The position numbers and the translations under genes were made by a program. The notes beneath the pieces are model-generated. The model ran no database searches. It was not told where the DNA came from and saw only the letters and a program-made list of their open reading frames with translations. Below are positions 47,601-55,339 of a DNA stretch of 64,000 nt, one piece after another. Origin of the DNA: Planctomycetota bacterium (GTDB lineage: Bacteria; Planctomycetota; UBA1135; JACQFD01). Location: NCBI GenBank assembly GCA_016200225.1, contig JACQFD010000002.1, positions 264,862 through 328,861 of the forward strand. The letters are read 5' to 3'. The number at the start of each line of letters is the position of its first letter. The first letter of the stretch is position 1.

Positions 47601-48656
47601 GATACTATCGACTTCTCTTTGGCCAAAGCACTCCCTCATGGAATTGAATACAGTCAGGGCACGATGCTCTATGGCGGCAGCTTCGTTCGTCCGAAAGAAG
47701 AGCTTCCTTCGTTGCTTTCAAACAATCCCGGATTGAAGCCTTTTGTGCGGGTGTACGTAAACGGCGACGCACTCAACCATACTCCCCACGCCGACGACGG
47801 GAGTATTGTCATTGATTTTGGCGACTTGGAAAAAAAGCAGATTCAGGGATGTAACCAAATCCTCCGTATTCTGGAACACGAAGTGACTGCGGAACGCGCG
47901 AACCAGTCTAGGCAAATACACGAAAACAGGCCTTGGCTGCATTGGGACAAACGACTCACCTTTTATCGCAAAGCCCGTAGCAGACGGAGCATTCTTGCGT
48001 CGACCATCGTTTCTAAATACTTGATGTTCATCCGTGCAGACTCCCAAAAACTATTCGCCCACGGGATCAAACTATTTCTCGATGACAGGCCCGCGCTCTT
48101 CGCTGTGCTCCAGTCCACTCTCCATGCGGAATGGGCATTCGCTACTGCCTCGAAGTTGGGAGGTTCCGTCAGATATAGCACCTCCGTTTGCTTCGATACA
48201 TACCCATTTCCCAGCGATCTTGGGGATGGATGTCGACTGGATGAGATCGGTCGACGATACGAAAAAAAGAGAGATACGATTTCGGAGGACAGTCGTTGTG
48301 GTGTACATGAAGTTTATGGCCGATTTCACAGCCGCGGTGGGGAGTCAAAGGACATCGCGCAGCTTCGGTCACTACATATGGAGATGGACTCGGCCGTCGC
48401 CGCGGCCTACGGCTGGAATGACATAAAACTCGACCACGACTTCCATCCCACCAAACAAGGCATCCGATTCACAATTAGCGAAGCCGCTCGTCGAATTGTA
48501 CTCGACAAATTATTGAAATTGAATCATGAACGATACGCCGAGGAAGTGAAGCAGGGGTTGCATGAAAAGAAGGCGGGGAAGGGCAAGGGGCGCGTGGCGA
48601 AGTCGAAGGCGGAACGGCCGTCGCAAAAAGGACTATTCGACAGAGAGGAAAACTAA
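44601..48656 (+). CDS. drmMI: DISARM class 1 adenine methyltransferase DrmMI
   Basis: The 1351-aa protein is of the Eco57I/type IIG-like N6-adenine methylase architecture: a helical N-terminal region (1-590), SAM motif I MAMGSGAFLVQAT (~612) and catalytic motif IV NPPF (~873). A target-recognition stretch (~890-1260) and a Lys-rich end (KKAGKGKGRVAKSKAE) follow. In class 1 DISARM it methylates host DNA at adenines to mark self. It follows drmD by 15 bp, and a TIR-domain gene follows one base after its stop. The recognition stretch (about 47240-48400) drops the TTATTA/TTACAA codon habit of the flanks (for example VLQS as GTGCTCCAGTCC), suggesting exchange of the specificity part. Confidence 0.9.
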   Translation: MSISKHHNEWLALVEQSGPFLTLPVLLEAFPQGLDPDEPERVRELRDRYEDWVDEKERRRLTIAHHREWILYVLRDWLQFKGELLEGQKIPPGLFVELQQYGERIDPDFVLVNPKGRDGEGRARLLVQIVPADVANLDRKLSGRAWSASPNTRMAELLRGADIPLGLVTNGEQWTLVSALKNETIGFASFYSHLFFEERSTLHAFQSLLSRHRFFGVSESETLLKLLERSCKDQAEVTDQLGYQVRRAVEVIIQTLDRIDKNQGRKLLAGISEKELYEAALTVMMRLVFLFSAEERGLLLLDDDLYESSYAVSTLRARLREGADQHGEELLERRFDAWGRLLATFRAVHGGIQHERLRLPAYGGHLFDPDRYPFLEGRKPGTSYKNTLAAPLAIDNRTVLHLLESLQTLEVKVPGGPAEKRKLSFRALDIEQIGHVYEGLLDHTAVRAKESNSPVLGLRGSKDKEPEIPLPTLESYSKKGRSELVSFLHDETGRSEKTLEKELTYELPKESAEPFLVACDNDPKLWNRVKPFASLVREDTAQRKVIFNEGSLYVTKGADRRSTGTHYTPRSLTEPIVQYTLEPLVYVGPAEGNPKNEWKLKPARELLALKVCDMAMGSGAFLVQATRYLSERLVESWEAAERANPGKVVITPEGDLSTGAPSERPIPRDSEERHAIARRYVADRCIYGVDINPMAVEMAKLSLWLITLQKDRPFTFLDHALKCGDSLLGVSSTEQIQKFSLRTDVAQRLFASKDIEHSVAETTSKRKALESLPSNDHIQIERKQHLHEEAEAAIANVKALADCIIAFELKGQDGDKYEDQRALDAERVRGEMLKQPKEFKLYANQLLNGRRAFHWAVEFPEVFARGGFNAFVGNPPFLGGWQMPTILGPEYCYGLKSLYPGSEGTGDLVAFFFRRSFSLLRPKSCMGLLATKSISEADTRKVGLDNIVANGGAIYNAIPLMPWPGEAAVVVARLHITNGSWKGGVLLDGTRVSSVSPTLSDTIDFSLAKALPHGIEYSQGTMLYGGSFVRPKEELPSLLSNNPGLKPFVRVYVNGDALNHTPHADDGSIVIDFGDLEKKQIQGCNQILRILEHEVTAERANQSRQIHENRPWLHWDKRLTFYRKARSRRSILASTIVSKYLMFIRADSQKLFAHGIKLFLDDRPALFAVLQSTLHAEWAFATASKLGGSVRYSTSVCFDTYPFPSDLGDGCRLDEIGRRYEKKRDTISEDSRCGVHEVYGRFHSRGGESKDIAQLRSLHMEMDSAVAAAYGWNDIKLDHDFHPTKQGIRFTISEAARRIVLDKLLKLNHERYAEEVKQGLHEKKAGKGKGRVAKSKAERPSQKGLFDREEN

Positions 48657-48657
48657 T

Positions 48658-49497
48658 ATGAGCACCACCAAAAGGGAGCCTGCGTCGGACGCCAACTCTA
48701 ATGATCCAATTCGCACTGCCACCTGCGCCGTAGATAAACAAATAGAAGAAGGCGAAAAGATATTGAATCGCTTTGCAGGAGACTCGAACAGTAGGGAGGA
48801 AGCGTATCTCCTCTGGGATGACCGCAACGAATTCTTGCTCAAAAGTCTTCTGTCCGGAATTGACCTGAGTGCTAATTATTGTAGGCGCGGGAAGAGTATG
48901 CGGACTGTTCGTGCATTTCTGCAACGCGAGACATCTGAAGATTTGAGGTCAGGGATAATTGAATTGCGGCGAATTAGGCAACGAATTGAATTGAACGAAT
49001 TGCCAAATTCCCCATCGCCAAGGACGCGCGGCTCAGTAGACACGGGCAGCAAAAAAGTTTTTGTTGTTCACGGGCACGACGACGAAATGAAGATAACCGT
49101 TGCTCGTTTTTTAGAAAAATTGGGATTAGATGCAATCATTCTTCACGAACAGCTCAATCAAGGGCGAGCAGTCTTCGAAAAACTTGAAGACTATGCAGAT
49201 ATTACTTTTGCCGTTGTGTTGTTGAGTCCCGACGACGAAGGCCGAGATAAAAATGGAGATTGCGTGCCATCCAGCCGCGCGAGGCAAAATGTAATCTTAG
49301 AGCTTGGCTACTTTTGGGGAACTCTCGGTCGACCGAGAGTTTTCTTGCTATTAAAGAATTCTGTCAAATGGCCAAGCGATTATCACGGAATTATTTATGA
49401 GCCGTTCGACGCCGCTGGCGCTTGGAAACAACGGTTGGCCAAGGAACTGGCCGCAGCCGGAGTGTCGTTTGACTCGAAGAAACTGCTGACGTCGTAA
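48658..49497 (+). CDS. TIR-domain protein (CAP12/Pycsar-effector-type TIR)
   Basis: I start at ATG 48658, one base after the drmMI stop; an upstream in-frame start would lie inside drmMI. The 279-aa product has a helical N-terminal domain (1-125) and a C-terminal TIR-like nucleotide-binding domain (133-255): KVFVVHGHDDEMKITVARFL, LHEQLNQGRAVFEKLEDYAD, AVVLLSPDDEG, then SSRARQNVILELGYFWGTLG with Glu215 at the catalytic position. This pattern matches the predicted NAD-cleaving TIR family used as effector in CBASS, Pycsar and TIR-STING-type immunity. No cyclic-nucleotide-binding domain is visible. Tight coupling to drmMI suggests joint expression with DISARM. Confidence 0.85.
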   Translation: MSTTKREPASDANSNDPIRTATCAVDKQIEEGEKILNRFAGDSNSREEAYLLWDDRNEFLLKSLLSGIDLSANYCRRGKSMRTVRAFLQRETSEDLRSGIIELRRIRQRIELNELPNSPSPRTRGSVDTGSKKVFVVHGHDDEMKITVARFLEKLGLDAIILHEQLNQGRAVFEKLEDYADITFAVVLLSPDDEGRDKNGDCVPSSRARQNVILELGYFWGTLGRPRVFLLLKNSVKWPSDYHGIIYEPFDAAGAWKQRLAKELAAAGVSFDSKKLLTS

Positions 49498-49551
49498 CGC
49501 ATCAAAATACAAGTTTACTGAAAAGCTACGAACCGTAATTTACATTAACAA

Positions 49552-50658
49552 ATGGTTGACTCCGCGAACGCCGAGTGGGAAAAGCAATTCATTCCGGTGT
49601 CGCCGAAAGTGACAGTGTATTTATTGGGCGCAGGCGCTTCGAACGCGTCATCGTACAAGTTGCCCTTGATGCGGGGATTCTTTGGGAATGATAAAGAAGC
49701 GATTCCTTCGGAACTGTTAGGGTTCTTGAAGGAATTCTACGACGGAGTGAGAATAAACAATTGGAACATCGAAGAGGTAATGACATATCTGCATTTTCGG
49801 CAAGCAACCGCGCAACCATTGACGTCGTCGCCTCTCGCCGAACCAGAAGTCCGTTTCACTGGCGCGTATACTCAGTTGCTTCAGTTCATTTGGAAACGAT
49901 TGAAACTTCCCAACGAATCGCCAGAATGTAAATTACACAAAATGCTTCTTGAGAGACTTCGGCCGCGCGACACGATCTTGACGTTAAATTACGACTTGTT
50001 GATGGACCTGTCGCTCGCGGAGGCTGAGAAGAGAGCAGAGGAAGGGCTCGTCGGTGAGCAAAAGGCTTTCTATCAGCCGACTGGCAGACTTGCGTCGTTG
50101 AGCCTATTGCTCGGGCAACCGCTATCATTAGTTTCCGGCGAGGTTGCCATGAGTTTGGATCCCGAGGAATACTTAGGATATTATCTTAAACTTCACGGTT
50201 CGTTGGATTGGGTATATTGCCCGCGCGAAGGATGCGCGAATAATCATCGATTTATAATACAAAGCCTCAGTCGAGTTGCCGCTGAGCCCGGACGTCCATG
50301 TGTAATCTGCGGTGCACCGTTGGCGATTTATGTCGTGCCCCCCATCGCAGCAAAGGACTTTACCAACGCCCGAAAGCTTAATTTTCTCTGGCAAATCGCG
50401 CTCGAAGAACTACGCAGGGCCGAGCGCATCGTTTGTATCGGCGTATCATTCGCACCAAGCGACACGCACCTCCGCTGGCTCATCCGCGAGGCGCTGTTAA
50501 CTCGCACTAATAATGAAAGGCTGATGTTAACCATCGTTAATCCAGATGCCCAAGTTACATCACAACTATTCGGCTATGCGTCGAAAGAGGATGCGATGAA
50601 GAGCGGTCGCGTCAAATGTTATGAATCCATGGAAGACTATTTGAAGGCCACTTCTTAG
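49552..50658 (+). CDS. SIR2-domain protein (SIR2_2 type) with zinc knuckle
   Basis: The 368-aa protein (ATG 49552) shows the SIR2 NAD-binding pattern: VYLLGAGASNASSYKLPLM (GAGAS 26-30), ILTLNYDLLMD (N146, D148), KLHGSLDW (H215) and RIVCIGVSF near the end. Two cysteine pairs (CPREGC and CVICG) fit a structural zinc site. Defence-type SIR2 proteins deplete NAD on infection; this one lacks a visible extra sensor domain. It is 54 bp after the TIR gene and 26 bp before the cyclase-like gene, in one apparent operon. Confidence 0.85.
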   Translation: MVDSANAEWEKQFIPVSPKVTVYLLGAGASNASSYKLPLMRGFFGNDKEAIPSELLGFLKEFYDGVRINNWNIEEVMTYLHFRQATAQPLTSSPLAEPEVRFTGAYTQLLQFIWKRLKLPNESPECKLHKMLLERLRPRDTILTLNYDLLMDLSLAEAEKRAEEGLVGEQKAFYQPTGRLASLSLLLGQPLSLVSGEVAMSLDPEEYLGYYLKLHGSLDWVYCPREGCANNHRFIIQSLSRVAAEPGRPCVICGAPLAIYVVPPIAAKDFTNARKLNFLWQIALEELRRAERIVCIGVSFAPSDTHLRWLIREALLTRTNNERLMLTIVNPDAQVTSQLFGYASKEDAMKSGRVKCYESMEDYLKATS

Positions 50659-50684
50659 TCGGGGGCGGTTGACGTCCTCGGGAG

Positions 50685-51506
50685 ATGCCTTTTTCATCAA
50701 TTATGATCAATACAACTCGAAGAACGATTGCGGAATTTGATATTCTCGGCTTTCAGACAATTGTTGAATCGACGCCTCTCGAAGAACTCGCCGCCAAATA
50801 CGCGTATGCGCTCGATGCTACCGATCACACTCGCCATCGCACGCGAGGGCTCAATCCGAATCGGGTAAGAACACTATTCGAATGGCTCCCGCATGACGCT
50901 CCTTTGTGCGAACGCTACATATTTTCTGACTCCATTTTCTTAGTTTCGACAACGGACACGCCAGACGGCTGCATCCAGCTTCTCATATATGCGTGGCGGC
51001 TGATGCAGGAAATGCTCGCGCTACACTTGCCTCTTAGGGGCGGTGTTAGTTTCGGGGAAATCGTCGTTGATACTAGCCGCCAGATGTTCGTAGGGCCCGG
51101 GCTCGTGAGTGCCCATCAACTTCAATCTTCTCAAAATTGGGTCGGCGCCGCAATTGATGATTCCGTTGTTCAAGCGTTTCCACAATTATTCAGTTATTGC
51201 AGTATCCCTGACCACATTTTTAGCAGTCTATTAATTAAATATGACGTGCCGTTCAAAGACGGCACGTCGCGCCAACTTCATACAATCAATTGGCGGTTCA
51301 ATTTAGTCGTAAAGCAAGGCACGAGGTGGCTCTTTCCCGAATCGTTGAATGATCACGCTCGCGAGAAGATAAATAATGCGCTTTCTTACGCTAAATTTGT
51401 AAGAGACTCCGGTAAAGCCGTGGCGTACGAAAACTTGCCCGTGGAACTCTTGTGCTTACGGGTAGGCGACACGAATCTGCCATTTCAACACGGCGATGAA
51501 CTCTAG
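50685..51506 (+). CDS. Class III nucleotidyl-cyclase-like protein
   Basis: The 273-aa protein (ATG 50685, or 50703) follows the order of class III cyclase motifs. First comes AEFDILGFQ (metal Asp19), then FSDSIFLV (second metal Asp82), LPLRGGVSFGEIVV (118-128, like RxGIxxGE) and GPGLVSAHQLQ (137-147, aligned with the GxxVxxAxRL helix). The Asn and Arg that stabilise the transition state in true cyclases appear as Ser142 and Gln145/147, so synthesis may be altered or lost. Small single-domain cyclases of this type occur in Pycsar defence, where they make cCMP or cUMP. Between SIR2 and nuclease-like genes it could be a signal maker or a degenerate sensor. My call rests on motif order only. Confidence 0.6.
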   Translation: MPFSSIMINTTRRTIAEFDILGFQTIVESTPLEELAAKYAYALDATDHTRHRTRGLNPNRVRTLFEWLPHDAPLCERYIFSDSIFLVSTTDTPDGCIQLLIYAWRLMQEMLALHLPLRGGVSFGEIVVDTSRQMFVGPGLVSAHQLQSSQNWVGAAIDDSVVQAFPQLFSYCSIPDHIFSSLLIKYDVPFKDGTSRQLHTINWRFNLVVKQGTRWLFPESLNDHAREKINNALSYAKFVRDSGKAVAYENLPVELLCLRVGDTNLPFQHGDEL

Positions 51507-51523
51507 CCTAACTGTAATCAACC

Positions 51524-52774
51524 GTGTCAGACTCTATCTTTGGCCTTGATCACTTAGGGAACCCGGTCCTATTTCGCGATGATGCTGGTCATTGGGTTTG
51601 GGCGGATGGATCCCATGACTCTCGATTCCAAGACGGGTCGCAGCTCGAACACGAGTCGCGCCACTTCATACATGATCGTGACCGGGCTGTGATTCATATT
51701 TCAGGAATTGTAAATGGAGTTCGGCATCGCGGTCGAGACTTCAATGCCGAGCTGACCGCGGGCCCGACCGAAGAACGTAGAGCGATAATAACAAATAGTC
51801 TCGTATGGCCCGATGATGAACACGAGGCCATTTTAGAAAAAGCGCGGTCTCTTGGATGGGAGGACGATCGATGGCGTGACAAATTATCCGGTTTTGACAA
51901 TGTTCAGGAACAGAAACTTAACATTAACTTACTTCGCCAACTTGTTCATGAAAGTAGCGCAATTGAACGGACGGCCTCCGAATTTGGATCCGTTCCAACG
52001 GCCCCGACCCGCTTCGTTTGGTATCGCCGTTCAATCCTAAAAGTGCTCGACGATCGGCTGAAGGGACTCGCCCCAACGCAGCAGGAGTTGTGTATTGCGC
52101 ATCAAGGGTGTGTCGATCTTCAACAATGTACAATTGTTGCAAATATGATCGCCGAGCGCAGACCTCCTTGGGCGCGCGAATTCACTCGCCTTCTCGCGGG
52201 CCGCGAACTTCCAGCGGAGGAAAGAAATTCGAGTGCACCGCGCGACAAGCAATTTGAGATGTATTTGGCTTGCATGTTTTACGCCGCCGGTATTAGTCCA
52301 GAATGGATTGAGCCCGACCTGCAATTAAGTCTCGATGCACATCGCCTATGCATCGCTGCAAAAAGAGTTAAGACTTACAAAGGACTTCGGGACCGAATAC
52401 AGGAAGCCACTCAACAGATTCGAAAATCGAAGATTACAGGAGTTGTTGCTATTGATGCCTCGATCCTCATCAATGATAAAATGGCGCGGTACGGAGCCAT
52501 GCCATGGAAGTTAGGGTCGGTTACTACTGATTGTGAAGTTAAGAAACTCATGGACGAGCTTGTCGTTGACTTTCAAAGGGCGCTGACCAAAGAGCCGCTT
52601 CTTGGAGTAGTTATGTATTCGTGCACATTATTTAAGTCTTCCGAAGCGAGCGGCTTTGGAATTTCGGAAATTTTGAACACCGCGCCATTTGCAATTCCGG
52701 AATCCGCCGAGGAGAGAGTGTTTCGAAAGTTTCATCAGTGTATAAGTACCGGATTCCGATTATTGAAGATTTAG
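51524..52774 (+). CDS. Hypothetical protein with PD-(D/E)XK-nuclease-like C-terminus
   Basis: The 416-aa protein (GTG 51524) has an N-terminal beta-rich tag-like region (FGLDHLGNPVLFRDDAGHWV), a helical middle, and from about residue 240 a stretch resembling restriction-like nucleases: KQFEMYLACMFYAAG, EPDLQLS (E263, D265), CIAAKRVKT (K280) and VVAIDASI. The acidic residue expected two before the lysine is Ala278, so the active site is incomplete unless another residue substitutes. It ends the forward operon behind drmMI, TIR, SIR2 and cyclase-like genes. Function unknown; an infection sensor or DNA binder is possible. Confidence 0.6.
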   Translation: MSDSIFGLDHLGNPVLFRDDAGHWVWADGSHDSRFQDGSQLEHESRHFIHDRDRAVIHISGIVNGVRHRGRDFNAELTAGPTEERRAIITNSLVWPDDEHEAILEKARSLGWEDDRWRDKLSGFDNVQEQKLNINLLRQLVHESSAIERTASEFGSVPTAPTRFVWYRRSILKVLDDRLKGLAPTQQELCIAHQGCVDLQQCTIVANMIAERRPPWAREFTRLLAGRELPAEERNSSAPRDKQFEMYLACMFYAAGISPEWIEPDLQLSLDAHRLCIAAKRVKTYKGLRDRIQEATQQIRKSKITGVVAIDASILINDKMARYGAMPWKLGSVTTDCEVKKLMDELVVDFQRALTKEPLLGVVMYSCTLFKSSEASGFGISEILNTAPFAIPESAEERVFRKFHQCISTGFRLLKI

Positions 52775-52868
52775 ACCCTGAATTGATAATATGACCCGGC
52801 GTGCACGACGATTACCCGGCGCAACAATTCAGAAAGTATCACTAAATTAAGGGATGTCCACGAGGCGT

Positions 52869-54272
52869 TCAATTAGTTTTCAAAGGTCGACCAAAAATCT
52901 GTTTGACGCGATCTTCGACATGAAAGTCGCCGAGCTGTTGTATATCTCGGGCGATTATCTGATAAAAATTGATGTATCCACGCTTGCCTGACGTTGCTCT
53001 ATATGTTTGCCATGCTTGAACGATCCGGGGAATGATTCCCATCAGTGATGGCGACGCGATGAACCCGGCAATTGTTGAATCAATGAATTGACTGAGCGCG
53101 ATCGATACCGATTCCTCCGAAATAACGTCGCCGCTGAGTGACAGAATCGATTTCATCGGATCCTGTGCTACGATCGACTTGCCGAGGTCTTTTTGATATT
53201 CCTGCGACGCGTATTGATACCATTCCTCCGCCAGTTTTTTTTGCATTTCTGGATCGCGATGCGCATTGCGCCAAATTAGAGAACGGAATGCGCGTCCGGA
53301 TGAGTTTTTTGATACAAGCTCATTTGCTTTTCTTAATACTCCAATCGGCCCTTCAGCAGGATCGGAGCGAGCAAGCGCGACAAGTCCAATGGGAGGTATG
53401 ATCTCTGGCAGACTCAGGTCAGGACTTTCATTTAAGAGTTGCCGTAACTTCACGGTTGATTCCGCCATTCTTGCTGAGGACAGATCCGATTGAGTTTTCT
53501 GTAGGCGCGATGGAGCATCAAGGAAATCTTCCCAAACAGCGCGGCTGAATCCGGCGAGTGATTTGTAGTCAAAGTGACTCCCCACCAAGTGTGAGCCATT
53601 GCATTCTTCGGACCATTTGGAAAGAAGGTGAAGCCTGAATCGATTGATTAACGCAGCGAAATATGCGCCAAGTGCATCCCTATCCTTACATTGCCCGGAC
53701 CTGCTTGCCACAATTCTCAGAAGGTCGTCGAACTCTGGTTGAAATAATGCGAATAGAAGCTTTGATCCCGTAATGTTGCGTTGCCTGACTTCTTCCGCAA
53801 TCTGAAGACGCTCGACGTCGGCCGATTCACGGACGGCGCGTGAAATTTGCAATTGAAACTCGTCGGTTTTCTTAGCGTCTAACTTTGTCTCGCGATTAGC
53901 ATCAATATTCACAGGATCCACGGACGCGATCGACTTTGCAGCATTCCGAAGGGCTTCGGGAGCCAACCAATTCACGTCGCCGCGCGGAATTGGCATTCTC
54001 TCAACGGAGAATTTCTCGTCGCCCAGCAGGCCCTTTACACGATCAACCGATTCATCAATTCCCCGAAGTGTTTCCGTGGGAATTGTGGGATCATAAGTCA
54101 ATCGTCCAGAAATTGAGTAATTATCAATAAAGTTCAGGAATGCAACGAGATCGGTGAAGGAGATTTCTGTCGCCTTGTTCTCCAATAGCAACAAATCCAA
54201 CGGCACTTGGAGAAACCGTGCATTAACAAATACGGTTCCGTCAAAGCTCTTGCGGTCGGTTTGATCATTCAT
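52869..54272 (-). CDS. Hypothetical protein in the DISARM insert
   Basis: A 467-aa cytoplasmic protein (ATG 54272) of no family I can name. It is mostly helical, with an Ile/Leu-rich opening (FVNARFLQVPLDLLLLENKA), a charged central part with REVRQR-type helices and a closing segment TSGKRGYINFYQIIARDIQQ. It has no signal peptide, membrane segment or nucleotide-binding motif. It converges on the forward operon and is followed upstream by the TIGR04255 operon on the same strand (120-bp gap). Confidence 0.68.
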   Translation of the reverse strand: MNDQTDRKSFDGTVFVNARFLQVPLDLLLLENKATEISFTDLVAFLNFIDNYSISGRLTYDPTIPTETLRGIDESVDRVKGLLGDEKFSVERMPIPRGDVNWLAPEALRNAAKSIASVDPVNIDANRETKLDAKKTDEFQLQISRAVRESADVERLQIAEEVRQRNITGSKLLFALFQPEFDDLLRIVASRSGQCKDRDALGAYFAALINRFRLHLLSKWSEECNGSHLVGSHFDYKSLAGFSRAVWEDFLDAPSRLQKTQSDLSSARMAESTVKLRQLLNESPDLSLPEIIPPIGLVALARSDPAEGPIGVLRKANELVSKNSSGRAFRSLIWRNAHRDPEMQKKLAEEWYQYASQEYQKDLGKSIVAQDPMKSILSLSGDVISEESVSIALSQFIDSTIAGFIASPSLMGIIPRIVQAWQTYRATSGKRGYINFYQIIARDIQQLGDFHVEDRVKQIFGRPLKTN

Positions 54273-54392
54273 AATTATGGAAATTCATATTTCATCTTGG
54301 CCCATGGACCTGTATCCTAGGATGAATGGAAGCCGCTGCAACGATGATTGACAAGTTCTTAACGGCAGGCTCAAAAACCAAGATCGGTCATG

Positions 54393-54818
54393 CTAAATGC
54401 CTGTAGTGGGCGGCTCGGAGAATACGACCCATGTTGCGCTTTTCGCCATCTTGTTTTTTACAGAGCCGGACTTATTTCCAGCAACAAAGGCGTGGTGAGG
54501 ATCTTGTTTTGTAGGAAATCGGGAGACAGCCTGTCCGATTTCTCGAACAAATCCCGCGCTCAATGTCACGAGGCAGAATCCGGAAAAGTTAGTTAAATAC
54601 GACTCGGGTGTCACACCTGCGTGGGTTGCGTCACCCCCGAGCGTGACGGACATCGGCGTACCGTCTGAACTATCGTTAAACGCTGCACTCGACGGACGCC
54701 AACGTCCGAGGTTTGGATCAAATATAACTTGAGTGTCCGCAATCGGCGGTACCCTTCGCCAAAGCGGCTCCTCATCCCCAATTGTGAGATCGTCTTCGTA
54801 CATCTCAAATTGTATCAA
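54393..54818 (-). CDS. Third gene of TIGR04255 operon, hypothetical
   Basis: A 141-aa soluble protein (MIQFEMYEDDLTIGDEEPLW) whose start overlaps the stop of the 174-aa gene by 4 nt. It contains WRPSSAAFNDSSDGTPMSV and DPHHAFVAGN, without a motif I recognise. The double 4-nt overlap chain shows it is translated together with the two upstream genes. Confidence 0.7.
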   Translation of the reverse strand: MIQFEMYEDDLTIGDEEPLWRRVPPIADTQVIFDPNLGRWRPSSAAFNDSSDGTPMSVTLGGDATHAGVTPESYLTNFSGFCLVTLSAGFVREIGQAVSRFPTKQDPHHAFVAGNKSGSVKNKMAKSATWVVFSEPPTTGI

Positions 54819-55339
54819 CTCACTTGTTTAACGAACGTCCTCAAGAGATCCAAATCGCGAACATCTTCCGATTCCTTAATTATTCCGTTTCGAGAGTCTT
54901 CAAAGAAATATCCGGTCTTGCCGTCCGGCGAAAGTTTAATTTCAAAATCGCAACCAACCCGGTGCCATTCCAGCTGAAGCCCACCCAAATTAGTTGGAAT
55001 GACTGCTGGTGGAATCGAATCCCGCGAAAGGACGTTCGCGAGCAATCTAATCGCGAGCATTGCTGCCTTCTCGCTTAATGGCAATGCTCCATAGGAATCC
55101 CAATTTGCCTCCAATTGTGCCAACTTCTCTACCTGCGCGAATACTGGCTGAATCCATTGAGGCTTCATCCCTTCATTAGTAATTCTAATTGTGGCGCGCC
55201 TAAACCGAATAGACTCCTTCCAAACGGGAGTTAAGTTTTGTGAACTTGTTTCACTGTTTATCGCCTTCGGAGCATCGTCCGTCCAAATTGAAGAAAATGC
55301 CGACGTTCGCGGTGGAACGTTGAGCGTAGCGTTTGTCAT
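54815..55339 (-). CDS. Second gene of TIGR04255 operon, hypothetical
   Basis: A 174-aa protein (ATG 55339). Its central part, LAQLEANWDSYGALPLSEKA followed by PTNLGGLQLEWHRVGCDFEIK, resembles a small family that I recall beside TIGR04255 proteins. It overlaps both neighbours by 4 nt. No enzymatic residues are evident; probably a partner of the TIGR04255 protein. Confidence 0.7.
   Translation of the reverse strand: MTNATLNVPPRTSAFSSIWTDDAPKAINSETSSQNLTPVWKESIRFRRATIRITNEGMKPQWIQPVFAQVEKLAQLEANWDSYGALPLSEKAAMLAIRLLANVLSRDSIPPAVIPTNLGGLQLEWHRVGCDFEIKLSPDGKTGYFFEDSRNGIIKESEDVRDLDLLRTFVKQVS

Noticed and set aside
50685..51506. Calling the TIR/cyclase pair a Pycsar system
   Set aside because: The TIR protein shows no cyclic-nucleotide-binding domain and the cyclase-like helix lacks the usual Asn/Arg, so only a fold-level similarity is claimed.
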